Under the pieces are notes generated by a model. That model saw only the letters and a program-made list of their open reading frames with translations, searched no databases and had not been told where the DNA came from. Positions 1 through 8,325 of a stretch of DNA of 19,225 bases are shown here, piece after piece. Every line of letters starts with the position of its first letter. Position 1 is the stretch's first letter. The position numbers and the translations under genes are program-made. This DNA is from JBJENW01 sp051880395 (lineage in GTDB: Bacteria; Bacillota; Clostridia; Lachnospirales; Lachnospiraceae): assembly GCA_051880395.1 (NCBI GenBank), contig JBJENW010000094.1, positions 1-19,225 on the forward strand, read 5' to 3'.

Positions 1-60
1 AAGTCCAATGCCGGGTTCCCGCCGGCATGATCACTCAAGATTCCGAGAGATCATAATTAC

Positions 61-1092
61 TTATTTATACACTTCCGCATCCGGAAGTGCTTTTTTCAAC
101 ACACCAGTATCAATATAATCATCCAATTTTATCTCCTTTTCATAATAATCATTCTGAAGAGCCCACTCATTAATTCCTTGCAAATTATCATAAGCAGACT
201 GACTAAAATCCATAACCAGCTTACACCCTGATAAGGTGGATTTCACAGTTTCCTTTTCCATGCCCGTCTCAGAAGATATGATATCTGCCGCCTGATCCGG
301 ACTCTCTTCTATAAATTTGTTTATTTCATCTATTGACTGGAAAAATTTAACCAATACATCTTCATGTTCTTGCATATAATCCGGTGTTGCAACATAAAAA
401 CTATCCTGATAAAGCTTTTGTTCTTCCTGCGTTGTAAGCGGCTTATGACCATAACTTTCTACCTTATCAAAATTTGCCGGTGCAATCCAGCAAGCATCCG
501 CTTCACCTTTCTGCAACAGCGCTAACTCTTCCTGTGTACTATTTACATTCAAAAATTCTGCATCTTTTTTTGTGAGGCCTCCATTATCTAAAACTTTTGC
601 ATCCCAGTATTCTATTACTGTTCCTGGAAGGCAAACTATCTTTTTTCCTTTTAGATCCTCTAAAGATGAAATCTTTTCAGGATTTACATAAAATCTCATT
701 GTGGCAGAAGATTCTAATCTTGACAAAAATTTCAAATTTGCTCCTTGCGCATTTCCAAGACGATTCAATCCACCAAAATCAGCAACATATCCAAAATCAA
801 CCTGTCCTAACTCAATTCCATTTATTGTTTCAATTCCAGATGTAAACTCCACAGTTTCTACATTTAATCCATGTTTTTTAAAAATATCTTTTGCATTTCC
901 AACCAACGCCGTAAAATGCGGGGTTCTTGAAGTTCCAACACCTAAACGAATCGTAACTGTTTCTGTTTCATTACTCTCACTTTCTGATATCAACGAATCT
1001 GATTTTGTTTCCACTTCCTTTTTCCCACAGCCTGCCAATACTATAACTAATGTCAATATTGCTACTAAAATTCGTGCATTTATTTTTTTCAT
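61..1092 (-). CDS. SsuA/NMT1-like substrate-binding lipoprotein (second copy)
   Basis: This is predicted to be the extracellular solute-binding lipoprotein of an ABC importer of the sulfonate/nitrate/taurine (SsuA/NMT1) class. I place the start at 1092, giving 343 aa, because a basic-hydrophobic signal peptide ending in the lipobox LAGC (Cys22) begins there. An AAGGAG site lies just upstream, within the last codons of the maturase gene. A longer in-frame start at 1176 would lie inside the maturase gene and put 28 charged residues before the signal. The body follows the other lipoprotein at 5177-6208 in length and layout: RLGVGTS near the mature N-terminus, then ETINGIELGQVDFGYVADF, then an LKGKKIVCLPGT lobe. 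It has no permease of its own in the window, starts 4 bases after the maturase stop and is probably translationally coupled to it. It may share the permease and ATPase at 6236-8101. The ligand is unknown; a sulfate ester or sulfonate is inferred from the neighbours. Confidence 0.85.
   Translation of the reverse strand: MKKINARILVAILTLVIVLAGCGKKEVETKSDSLISESESNETETVTIRLGVGTSRTPHFTALVGNAKDIFKKHGLNVETVEFTSGIETINGIELGQVDFGYVADFGGLNRLGNAQGANLKFLSRLESSATMRFYVNPEKISSLEDLKGKKIVCLPGTVIEYWDAKVLDNGGLTKKDAEFLNVNSTQEELALLQKGEADACWIAPANFDKVESYGHKPLTTQEEQKLYQDSFYVATPDYMQEHEDVLVKFFQSIDEINKFIEESPDQAADIISSETGMEKETVKSTLSGCKLVMDFSQSAYDNLQGINEWALQNDYYEKEIKLDDYIDTGVLKKALPDAEVYK
70..96 (+). terminator. Terminator-like hairpin facing the + strand, inside a coding end
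   Basis: A perfect 8-bp inverted repeat (cacttccg at 70-77, cggaagtg at 82-89) with a 4-base loop is followed on the + strand by a run of T. It lies within the last codons of the minus-strand lipoprotein gene. Read on the minus strand it is preceded by A and not followed by a T run, so it looks like a terminator only for transcription entering from the left edge. No + strand gene is visible, so the role is uncertain. Confidence 0.4.
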
Positions 1093-1096
1093 TTTT

Positions 1097-2230
1097 CTAA
1101 TTCTCCTTTTCCTTCTCTTTGTATCTTTCCTTGATACTTTTTCCCAATTGCTGTATTCGTTGTTCACAATGCTCAAAGAAAATTTTATACCCTTTACACA
1201 AACGATGTACGCCTAAATTTCCATCTAACTTCTCATCTCTCCATCTACGACATCCTCCACGACACAAATAAAAATAATCGCATTCCTTACATTCTGATTG
1301 TGTTTTATTAGAAATTTTCATAAACTCTTGTGACTTCTTTCCGTTATACAAATTTTGCAACCCGTCTTCCACATTTCCAAGTTTCCAATTGTCTTGCGTA
1401 TAAAAATCACAAGGATACACACTCCCATCGCTTTCCACTACAAAGTATGTATTACATTTTCCACACATACCGCATTCTTCCGGTTCTTCACCTGCTGCCA
1501 TTTGTACCAAATTTGAAAACATTCTAATCTCTATCAACGGTCCACTCAAAAAATCTTCATACCACAAATCAAACAACTTGCATAAAAACTCTCCATACAT
1601 TTCCGGTTCCAAAAAATATTTTTCATCTTTTCTCTCATTTTCATCTAAACACGGAATAAATTGCAAATATCGAAAATCTTTTTTCTTAAAGAAATTATAA
1701 ATACCTGCTGTTCTTTCTACTGTTTTCGCCGTTACCACACTCACTATATTAAATTCCACCTTATTCTCGCGAAATAACATGACTGTTTCCATCTCTTTGT
1801 CAAAAATACTCTCTCCTTGATTGTTCGTGCGGCAAAAATCATTTACTCCTCTTGGTCCATCCAAAGACAAACCTACTAAAAACTTATTCTTTCCTAAAAA
1901 CTCCGCCCACTTTTTATCAATCAACGTTCCATTTGTTTGTATTGTATTTTGAATGATAAGATTCTTTTTGTTATATTTTTTCTGTAATTCTACTGCCTTT
2001 TTAAAAAAATCTAATCCCGCAAGCGTTGGTTCTCCACCTTGAAAAGCAAAACATGCAAATTCATCCGCATAATTTATGGTTTCTTTTATAACTGTCTCCA
2101 GCTGTTGTTCTGACATCACGCCGTAATTTTCTATCTTACGTGTTCTGGCTATCGAATGATAAAAACAATATTTACAACCTATATTACACCCTGAAGATGC
2201 TGGTTTTATCAAAATGCTTACTGCACGCAT
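1097..2230 (-). CDS. Anaerobic sulfatase-maturating enzyme (radical SAM, SPASM)
   Basis: This is a cytoplasmic radical-SAM enzyme that oxidises the active-site cysteine of a sulfatase to C-alpha-formylglycine without oxygen. The radical-SAM cluster motif is C15-x3-C19-x2-C22, inside the family start IKPASSGCN. AFQGGEPTLAG and QTNGTLID follow, as in the clostridial anSME family. The C-terminal SPASM region has the auxiliary-cluster cysteines in CGMCGKC, YPCDFY, CKEC, LCRGGCRRW and a final C near HRLC. The length of 377 aa fits the family. The start at 2230 follows AAGGAG with a 6-base spacer. It lies 25 bases after the stop of the sulfatase whose CVPAR motif is its expected substrate, and the last codons overlap the ribosome binding site of the next lipoprotein gene. 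I recognise the family from close resemblance to the Clostridium enzyme as remembered, so function is confident. The specific partner is inferred from adjacency. Confidence 0.95.
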   Translation of the reverse strand: MRAVSILIKPASSGCNIGCKYCFYHSIARTRKIENYGVMSEQQLETVIKETINYADEFACFAFQGGEPTLAGLDFFKKAVELQKKYNKKNLIIQNTIQTNGTLIDKKWAEFLGKNKFLVGLSLDGPRGVNDFCRTNNQGESIFDKEMETVMLFRENKVEFNIVSVVTAKTVERTAGIYNFFKKKDFRYLQFIPCLDENERKDEKYFLEPEMYGEFLCKLFDLWYEDFLSGPLIEIRMFSNLVQMAAGEEPEECGMCGKCNTYFVVESDGSVYPCDFYTQDNWKLGNVEDGLQNLYNGKKSQEFMKISNKTQSECKECDYFYLCRGGCRRWRDEKLDGNLGVHRLCKGYKIFFEHCEQRIQQLGKSIKERYKEKEKEN

Positions 2231-2255
2231 AAAATTCTCCTTGCATTTTCTTTAT

Positions 2256-3713
2256 TTAGATCAGTCCCTTTGGCACAGGTGTAAATGGAACACATCCGCT
2301 TCCTCTACTCGCAAGAATATGCTCAATTCCCCCACGCTCTTTCACCATAATTTCCTGATCCTTTAAAGATTCCTCATCCAACTTTTCGGGATTTTCTATT
2401 TTATACAACTCTTCTTTCAATTCTTTTATCTGATTCTTATAGGCTGAATTCCTTCCCAGATCATTTTTTTCATCCGGATCATTTTCCAAATCAAAAAGCT
2501 GGCACACATCATGTCCCACATAATACACCAGTTTGTACTGATTCTTTCGTATCATAAATACACTATGCGCATATCCCACGCTAAAGTATTCACTATAAAT
2601 CGTACGGTTTTCTTTCACTTTTCCCTCAATCGTATCTATCAGTGAAATTCCTGGAAGTCCTTTCTCTCGTTCATCTTTTTTTAAATCATAAAACGCTAAT
2701 AACGTAGGATAGATATCAACAATTGACGTTGGTGTATCCACCTTCTTTCCTTCTGGTATATCTGGTCCTGCAACAATCATTGGTATACGAACCGATTCCT
2801 CATACATATTCCCTTTAAAAAATAATCCATGTGAGCCTGCACAATCACCATGATCATCCAAATAAATAACTCTTGTATTTTTTTCAAGTCCAGATTCCTT
2901 TAATGCAGATAAAACTACGCCTACCATATCATCCATAAAAGAGACCATTCCATAATAGGCAGCTGTTGCTTTCTGAATTTCCTCATCACTTAAAAGTCCC
3001 TCATCCAATCTCTTTTTATGACGATATTCTCGTATAAGCGGATGCAAAGAAGAATCATCATGCCATTCCTTAGAGACCGAGAATTGACTAAAAGGTTTAT
3101 ATTGATTGATATACTCCGATGGAACTAAATAAGGATTATGCGGGGTCGTAAATCCCACAAATAAACACCAAGGCTTCCTACTATCTACTGCCTCTTTTTT
3201 TAAATACTTTACCGCTTCTTTTGCAACCCTACGATCATATTTTACATAATCCGCTTCACCTTCTCCTGCATTCTTCAACTGATTAATACTAACATTAGAT
3301 TTTGTTCCTTCTAATGTTCTAATCGCAGTCAATGGATCCCCCAGACCTTTCGTAATGTTCATTGGAATTCTCTGTCCTGGAAATGTTTTATCACTATCAT
3401 CTTTGTAATGAAGTTTCCCAATTGTTGTAACGTCAACTCCTGCATTCATCAAACGTTTTCCCCATGATGTAATTTCGCCCGCAAATGCATGACAATTATC
3501 CCAGTAACGATGTGTCGACGCATATTCCCCCGTAGCAAAAGAAGCCCTTGCCGGAACACAAATTGGATTTGATGTATATGCATTCTTAAAGAGAGTTCCT
3601 CTCGCTGCCAATCGATCAATATTTGGTGTCTTAACTATCCTGTTTCCATAACAACCTGTAACCTTTGCATTATGTTGGTCACAAAAAATAATCAAAGTAT
3701 TCGCTTTTTGCAC
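2256..3713 (-). CDS. Cytoplasmic Cys-type sulfatase (type I, formylglycine-dependent)
   Basis: This is predicted to hydrolyse a sulfate ester to alcohol and inorganic sulfate. The sulfatase signature CVPARASFATG has Cys52 as the formylglycine precursor and Arg56. Metal and sulfate-binding candidates are Asp12-Gln13, GKLH (Lys100, His102), TPH (His192) and LDDHGD (Asp287-His288), followed by SHGLFFKG. It has 485 aa and no signal peptide, so it acts inside the cell on imported substrate; this and the N-terminal pattern recall choline-sulfatase-like members. The start is GTG at 3713, chosen because GGGAGG lies 9 bases upstream and the family's N-terminal strand begins directly. The maturase follows 25 bases downstream and supplies the activation a Cys-type enzyme needs in an anaerobe. 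The substrate cannot be read from the sequence. A 131-base gap precedes it, wider than other gaps in this operon, so a separate promoter is possible but none is convincing. Confidence 0.93.
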   Translation of the reverse strand: MQKANTLIIFCDQHNAKVTGCYGNRIVKTPNIDRLAARGTLFKNAYTSNPICVPARASFATGEYASTHRYWDNCHAFAGEITSWGKRLMNAGVDVTTIGKLHYKDDSDKTFPGQRIPMNITKGLGDPLTAIRTLEGTKSNVSINQLKNAGEGEADYVKYDRRVAKEAVKYLKKEAVDSRKPWCLFVGFTTPHNPYLVPSEYINQYKPFSQFSVSKEWHDDSSLHPLIREYRHKKRLDEGLLSDEEIQKATAAYYGMVSFMDDMVGVVLSALKESGLEKNTRVIYLDDHGDCAGSHGLFFKGNMYEESVRIPMIVAGPDIPEGKKVDTPTSIVDIYPTLLAFYDLKKDEREKGLPGISLIDTIEGKVKENRTIYSEYFSVGYAHSVFMIRKNQYKLVYYVGHDVCQLFDLENDPDEKNDLGRNSAYKNQIKELKEELYKIENPEKLDEESLKDQEIMVKERGGIEHILASRGSGCVPFTPVPKGLI

Positions 3714-3844
3714 AATCTTTTTCCTCCCGTATTTTACTTTTTATAAAACATTATCTTAAGCAGCAGAAACTCCTATTTTCATAACGCCTAAACCGACCTG
3801 TTTACCACCTACATTTACCAATTTATAATTTCTTTTGATCTATT

Positions 3845-5155
3845 CTATAAAATCTCCTGTACAATCGGTGGTTTCCATTCCCCAGAAATAACCGTTTCTC
3901 TCGTCAGATAAATACGCAAAATTAAGTTAAATTCTTCTTTTCCTGATGGCAGCCAGTTAGTAACCCAATCGTCTTTTGGTTTTTCATTCTGCACCAGAAT
4001 ATCAATACTTCCATCTTCATTTTCTTTCAGTTCATCTCTGTCGTTAATCCCATAACGATGAATTTCATTTTCTACCAGATACCGCTCATTACTGTCATAC
4101 AACGTAATCGACCAAAAACCATGTTCTCTTACTGGTGGAAGCTGTCCTTTTTCGAAATGAATCCGATATCGTTTTCTACCATCTAACGGTTTTCCATTGG
4201 AATCTACATACGTAGATGGATACACACACATTGTTACCGGATTCGCTCCGAGACCATTTCTTGCGACATTTGCACGTAACAGATAATCCGTCTTATAAAT
4301 TCCAATCGAATCATTCGGATAGGCCCAATGATTCTTTTCTATTCCCTCTGACAAACCTTTTCCTGTTCTCTCCAGAAATGTTTGTCTCACTGTATTTTCT
4401 ATCGCTTTTATCTCCTCACTATATTGAAACTGTTGTCCTTGTCCAATTCCATATATTTTCCACTGTTCCAGTTTGTCTTTCGTCGCATATGTATCCGGAT
4501 TTTCCTCTACAATTTCATTAAAGATTGTAAAAAATTCGTTCAATGAAAGATTCGTTACTTTTTCAATTGGTTTATACTCAAGTTCCGGCTGATAGGATGA
4601 ATAAATAATTTCTTGTTTTGCATTTCCGTATGTTTGAAATTGGAGTTTACTTTGAATTTCTTTCACTGCTTCCAAATCATCTTTTCCATAAATAATCGTA
4701 CGAACAATCACCCAATTCTTATTTGTCGGAAGCATAAGATGTTTATAACCACTCGGTACTTCGCCTTTAAAGTTCGGCCCCGAAATAAAATATTTCTCTT
4801 TCTGATTTCCGTCTCCACCTGTGCCAATAATATTTTCGCAATTCGTATATGCATCTAAAAATGCAATCGATACATATCGATCCAACTGGGGCTTTTCAAA
4901 TATCAAAGCACCTTCACTTAAGTCCAACCACGCCTGCGAATAAACTGTATCAATATTTGGTGCGACCACATTTTTAAAAGAAGCATCTGCCAATGCAGTC
5001 GTATGCACCAGCATGTTTGTCTTTTGAATTTGTTTTCCATCTTTAGACGGATTCAACGAAGTTCTTCGTGTCAACTCAAGAATCACTGCAGGGTAAGCAT
5101 ACACATATGCCTCATATATATCTTTCAATATTTTTTCTCTATCAATAGCCATCAT
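3845..5155 (-). CDS. DUF1254/DUF1214 domain protein, no signal peptide
   Basis: The biochemical function is unknown. The N-terminal half has the DUF1254 pattern: AYVYAYPAVI, then PNIDTVYSQAWLDLSEG, then RYVSIAFLDAYTNCENIIGT and a YFISGPNFKGEVPSGYK segment. The C-terminal part has the DUF1214 pattern: GRKRYRIHFEKGQLPPV, GFWSITLYD, HRYGIND and NWLPSGKEEFNLILRIYL, ending near EWKPPIV. At 436 aa both domains are complete. Many proteins with this architecture carry a secretion signal, as I remember them; this one starts directly with charged residues and looks cytoplasmic. It lies between the SsuA-like lipoprotein (21-base gap) and the sulfatase, so it may process the same imported organosulfur compound. 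Two ATGs are possible (5155 and 5152) behind AAGGAG at spacings of 5 and 8 bases; the proteins differ by one Met. The family assignment is strong, and the role in sulfur use is inference from position. Confidence 0.88.
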   Translation of the reverse strand: MMAIDREKILKDIYEAYVYAYPAVILELTRRTSLNPSKDGKQIQKTNMLVHTTALADASFKNVVAPNIDTVYSQAWLDLSEGALIFEKPQLDRYVSIAFLDAYTNCENIIGTGGDGNQKEKYFISGPNFKGEVPSGYKHLMLPTNKNWVIVRTIIYGKDDLEAVKEIQSKLQFQTYGNAKQEIIYSSYQPELEYKPIEKVTNLSLNEFFTIFNEIVEENPDTYATKDKLEQWKIYGIGQGQQFQYSEEIKAIENTVRQTFLERTGKGLSEGIEKNHWAYPNDSIGIYKTDYLLRANVARNGLGANPVTMCVYPSTYVDSNGKPLDGRKRYRIHFEKGQLPPVREHGFWSITLYDSNERYLVENEIHRYGINDRDELKENEDGSIDILVQNEKPKDDWVTNWLPSGKEEFNLILRIYLTRETVISGEWKPPIVQEIL

Positions 5156-5176
5156 GCATTCTCCTTTTCTCTCTCT

Positions 5177-6208
5177 TTAATACTCTACATCATTCGGGAA
5201 TAATTTTTTCAAAGCTGTTGTATCTACAAAATCCTTTATCTCATAATCTTTTTCAAAAAGTCCACTTTTTACAGCCCATGACTTAATCTCATTTAAATGA
5301 TCAACTGAATCCCCTTTAAAATCAAGAACTAATTCGCTTGCTTGCAAATTCTGAATCACCTGTTCCTTCGGAACACTGATTTTTTCTTCTACAATTTCTG
5401 CTGCTTCTGCTTGATTCTCCAGCACCCATTCTTCTGTCTCTTTCATTGCAGAAAGAAAATCTTCTAATGTATCTTCGTGATCCTTTATAAATGTATCTGC
5501 TGAAACAAAATAAGATTCTACAGATAATCCCAAATCATCCATGTTCAAGAACTTTTTCATTCCCATCTCTTCCAATTTCTTCGCTGTCGTACCTGTTGTC
5601 CAATATGCAACAGCATCTCCACTATTCAAAACACTCAATAATGCCTGCCCGCTGTCAATATTTACAATATTTTGATCCTTTTCTTTTATATTTGCTTTTT
5701 CATAGGTAAGTGCATTATAATAATCCAGAATCGTACCTGGATTTGTTGCAACACCTTTTCCTGCTAAATCTTCTAGCTTTGTTACTTCTTTCGGATTTAC
5801 ATACAGACTATAACCTTTTGATATTACATATCTTCCAATGATTCGTACATTAAAATCCTCCTGCGTATTTCCAATCCGATTCACCCCAGCGTAATCTGCA
5901 ATCATTCCCAGATCCGACTGACCAGTTACAATTGCATCAATTGTGTTTATTCCTGCTGCGAACTCTGTATATTGAAGGTCAATCCCATGTTTTTCAAAAA
6001 TTCCTTTTTCCGTTCCAACTTCTGCCAGATAATGATCAATTCCTCCGGTCCACACGCCTAAACGAACTGTTTCTAAATCTCCATCCACCTGTGCTTGTTT
6101 TACCTTGTCACCTATATTAGCACTTTTCGTCCCACTGTTATTTCCACATCCAATCACTCCAAACACCACTCCAATGATTAGCGCAAATGAAATTATTTTC
6201 TTTTTCAT
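5177..6208 (-). CDS. SsuA/NMT1-like substrate-binding lipoprotein (first copy)
   Basis: This is the extracellular binding lipoprotein of the ABC importer encoded directly upstream. A lysine-rich N-terminus and hydrophobic segment end in the lipobox VIGC (Cys21), and the mature protein starts with a Gly/Asn/Ser-rich linker. The SsuA-type layout follows: VRLGVWTGG, EKGIFEKHGIDLQY, NTIDAIVTGQSDLGMIADY, then LYVNPKEVTKLEDLAGKGVATNPGT. It has 343 aa, the same length as its paralog at 61-1092, with which it shares many of these segments. It starts 27 bases after the permease stop, behind an AAGGA-rich leader, and the DUF1254 gene follows after 21 bases. Sulfonate, taurine, nitrate and aromatic-sulfonate binding proteins all share this fold. 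The sulfatase context favours an organosulfur ligand, but the sequence does not say which. Confidence 0.88.
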   Translation of the reverse strand: MKKKIISFALIIGVVFGVIGCGNNSGTKSANIGDKVKQAQVDGDLETVRLGVWTGGIDHYLAEVGTEKGIFEKHGIDLQYTEFAAGINTIDAIVTGQSDLGMIADYAGVNRIGNTQEDFNVRIIGRYVISKGYSLYVNPKEVTKLEDLAGKGVATNPGTILDYYNALTYEKANIKEKDQNIVNIDSGQALLSVLNSGDAVAYWTTGTTAKKLEEMGMKKFLNMDDLGLSVESYFVSADTFIKDHEDTLEDFLSAMKETEEWVLENQAEAAEIVEEKISVPKEQVIQNLQASELVLDFKGDSVDHLNEIKSWAVKSGLFEKDYEIKDFVDTTALKKLFPNDVEY

Positions 6209-6235
6209 ACTATTTTCCTTCCTTTCCTAAATCTC

Positions 6236-7003
6236 CTATCTCACTCCAAACCGTTTCAATAACTTCTTTCCAACAAACTGCAATAACCGGTCAGCCAAAA
6301 ATCCGATAATTCCAAGTGTAAAAATACCGATAAAGATCCAATCCGTCTTATAATACAATCTCGATGTATAGATCAAATATCCGATTCCTTCTGATGCTGC
6401 CAGCATTTCAGCTGCCACGATACAAATAATCGCTCCGCTCAATCCCAGCCGGATACCAGTAAATATATTTGGTACCGCGGATGGCACGATGACGGTAAAA
6501 AAGATTTTTGCCTCCGATGCACCAAGTGACTGTGATGCTTCGATCAAAGAACGATCCACGGTTCGTACTCCTGCGATCGTATTGATCATAACCGGGAAGA
6601 TCACTGCATAAAAAATCAGTGCGATTTTTGATGTCTCACCGACACCGAACCACATCAAAAACAATGTGATAAAACCGATTGCCGGAACGAAACGGAAAAA
6701 ATTTAAAAATGGTTCAAAAATACTTCCGATTTTTTTAAAGTGTCCGATACATAAACCTACTGGAACTGCAAATGCGACTCCCAACAGCCATCCTTTCAAC
6801 ACACGCTGCATACTGATCAAAATATCTTTTCCTAAATCCCCGCTGGCTACTAATTTTCCTGCTCCTTGAAATGTTGTGATCGGTCCTGGTAAAAAATCAT
6901 CACTATAAAACAGGGAGCCGATCTGCCAGATTACAAATAATAAAATCCATGTAATGATTCCGCATTTTAAAACAGTGTCTATGATTGTTGTTTTTTTCTT
7001 CAT
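6236..7003 (-). CDS. SsuC/TauC-like ABC transporter permease
   Basis: This is the integral-membrane channel subunit of the organosulfur-type importer. At 255 aa with about six hydrophobic segments, the first at residues 15-33, it has the family size. The EAA loop that contacts the ATPase is clear at about residues 155-184 (EASQSLGAS through PSAVPNIFTG). The family features RVLKGWLLGVAFAVPVG, FLMWFGVGETSKI and AEMLAASEGIGYLIY match the SsuC/TauC/NrtB group. It lies between its ATPase (36-base gap) and its binding lipoprotein (27-base gap), the usual importer set. The start at 7003 follows an AAGGA leader. It is unlike the CysT/CysW permeases at 10691-12363, so the two importers use different permease types with related ATPases. 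Confidence 0.92.
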   Translation of the reverse strand: MKKKTTIIDTVLKCGIITWILLFVIWQIGSLFYSDDFLPGPITTFQGAGKLVASGDLGKDILISMQRVLKGWLLGVAFAVPVGLCIGHFKKIGSIFEPFLNFFRFVPAIGFITLFLMWFGVGETSKIALIFYAVIFPVMINTIAGVRTVDRSLIEASQSLGASEAKIFFTVIVPSAVPNIFTGIRLGLSGAIICIVAAEMLAASEGIGYLIYTSRLYYKTDWIFIGIFTLGIIGFLADRLLQFVGKKLLKRFGVR

Positions 7004-7039
7004 ATCTTTTTCCTTTCCTAACGTTGTCCTATGTAAATC

Positions 7040-8101
7040 TTAAATATAAAATATCTCCTGCTCCTGTAATCCTTCGTTTTGCAAAAGATGTACTTCATTT
7101 TTATCTATGACATATAAACGATACACGATCACATCTACTTCTTCGCCTTTTTCAAACGGTTCTTCTTCAAAGCTCTGAATGGCTTTTAATTGTAATCCGT
7201 TTACATTCGTCAAAATTTCTAAACAGTTTCCGCGGAACAAAACATCTTCTACAATTCCTTTTGCATATAAACTTTCATTTTGTTTTGCTTTTCCTCGTTT
7301 TACTACTTTTACAAATTCCGGCCGGACTATCGCTTGATTCTGTTCCTTATAAGTCTGAAATCCGTTTAATTTTTCATAATCTGTCAAAACACTGGATTCT
7401 CCGATAAACTGTGCCACAAATGGTGTTTTCGGATTTTTGTAGATCTCAATGGGTGTTCCAAGTTGTTCCACTTTTCCTGCATTTGTGACAATGATCTCAT
7501 CTGCGACTTCTACCGCTTCATCCTGATCATGTGTGACGAAAATACTGGTAATACCAATTTTTTCAATCATCTCTTTTAACCAGCTGCGAAGCTCTTTTCT
7601 TACTTTCGCATCAATCGCTGCAAACGGTTCATCTAGTAATAAAACCTGCGGATTCGGAGCAAGCGCTCTTGCAAACGCTACTCTCTGTCTCTGTCCTCCG
7701 GAAAGCTGTGCCGGATATCGTTTTTCTAATCCCGGAAGCCCTACCAATTCCAAAAGTTCTGCAACTCGTTCTTTTATTGCACCTTTATTTTCCTTACGAA
7801 TTTTCAATCCATATGCAATATTGTCAAATACCGTTAAATATGGAAACAGTGCATAGTTCTGAAATACAAATCCGATTCCTCTCTCTCTTACCGGAATATT
7901 GTTTACGCATTTTCCATCAATATAAATATCTCCGCTGTCTTGATGTTCCAATCCTGCGATCATCCGAAGAATGGTTGTCTTTCCGCTTCCACTTGGTCCT
8001 AACAAAGCGATCAGCTTTCCTTTTTCTATTCCAAAATTTATATTATCCGATGCCTTATAGTTCCCAAACGTCTTGTTGACATTTTTTAATTCTATATACA
8101 T
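7040..8101 (-). CDS. CysA-type ABC transporter ATPase driving the SsuC-like permease
   Basis: This is the cytoplasmic nucleotide-binding subunit. It has Walker A GPSGSGKTT (about residues 35-43), Q-loop in FVFQNYALF, signature LSGGQRQR (about 133-140), Walker B LLLDEP with Asp-Glu, and switch His in VTHDQDEA. A C-terminal domain of about 110 residues includes AIVRPEFVKV and ends in EIFYI. At 353 aa it equals the CysA at 9627-10688 and is very similar to it, whereas SsuB/TauB ATPases are usually near 250 aa. It therefore looks like a duplicated sulfate-type ATPase recruited to an SsuC-type permease. The start is ATG at 8101, 7 bases after AGGAG; in-frame TTG (8107) and GTG (8104) lie too close to that site. 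It is the first gene of its operon, with a promoter and three palindromic operators upstream. Confidence 0.92.
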   Translation of the reverse strand: MYIELKNVNKTFGNYKASDNINFGIEKGKLIALLGPSGSGKTTILRMIAGLEHQDSGDIYIDGKCVNNIPVRERGIGFVFQNYALFPYLTVFDNIAYGLKIRKENKGAIKERVAELLELVGLPGLEKRYPAQLSGGQRQRVAFARALAPNPQVLLLDEPFAAIDAKVRKELRSWLKEMIEKIGITSIFVTHDQDEAVEVADEIIVTNAGKVEQLGTPIEIYKNPKTPFVAQFIGESSVLTDYEKLNGFQTYKEQNQAIVRPEFVKVVKRGKAKQNESLYAKGIVEDVLFRGNCLEILTNVNGLQLKAIQSFEEEPFEKGEEVDVIVYRLYVIDKNEVHLLQNEGLQEQEIFYI

Positions 8102-8172
8102 CACCAATCTCCTTTCTGGTTACTTTCTGTAAATTTCTTTTTTCATCTGCCCCGACGTCTTGCATGTCTTTA

Positions 8173-8201
8173 TTTATACTATTATTTCAGTATGATTTCT
8201 A
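8173..8201 (-). promoter_or_regulatory. Predicted promoter of the organosulfur uptake operon
   Basis: On the minus strand TAGAAA (8196-8201) and TATAAA (8173-8178) are separated by 17 bases, giving an expected start near 8166. The same block, in near-identical context, precedes the sulfate transporter operon at 13469-13498, and this conservation is the best support. The -35 match is weak (4 of 6), which suits an activated or regulated promoter. Confidence 0.55.
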
Positions 8202-8211
8202 GGGTAATTTC

Positions 8212-8225
8212 TGTAAACGTTTGCA
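8212..8225. promoter_or_regulatory. LacI-family-type operator A
   Basis: TGTAAACGTTTGCA is a near-perfect 14-bp palindrome with a central CG, the hallmark of LacI/CcpA-family sites. Its centre lies about 52 bp upstream of the predicted start, just outside the -35 element. It also fits the catabolite-responsive element consensus. Confidence 0.7.
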
Positions 8226-8325
8226 AGAGTGAGATTTTTAGCTGCTTTTTTATTTTATTTTTCTTATTTTTCCTATCGTATTTGTTGCAATATCTACTTT
8301 ATTCTATAAAAAACGCCTCTTCTTT

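Noticed and set aside
8..28. Hairpin atgccgg/ccggcat with a 7-base loop at the left edge
   Set aside because: There is no T run on either side and too little sequence to the left to tell a terminator, a repeat element or part of another gene apart.
3777..3840. A 23-codon open stretch on the minus strand ending in VMKIGVSAA, glycine-rich, between the DUF1254 and sulfatase genes
   Set aside because: It has no ribosome binding site or ATG near its beginning, and stretches of this length are expected by chance. It could be a relic C-terminus but cannot be supported.
8108..8165. Possible riboswitch or S-box in the leader of the organosulfur operon
   Set aside because: The leader of about 65 bases is too short and holds only a small GACGTC palindrome, with no conserved riboswitch motifs or terminator.
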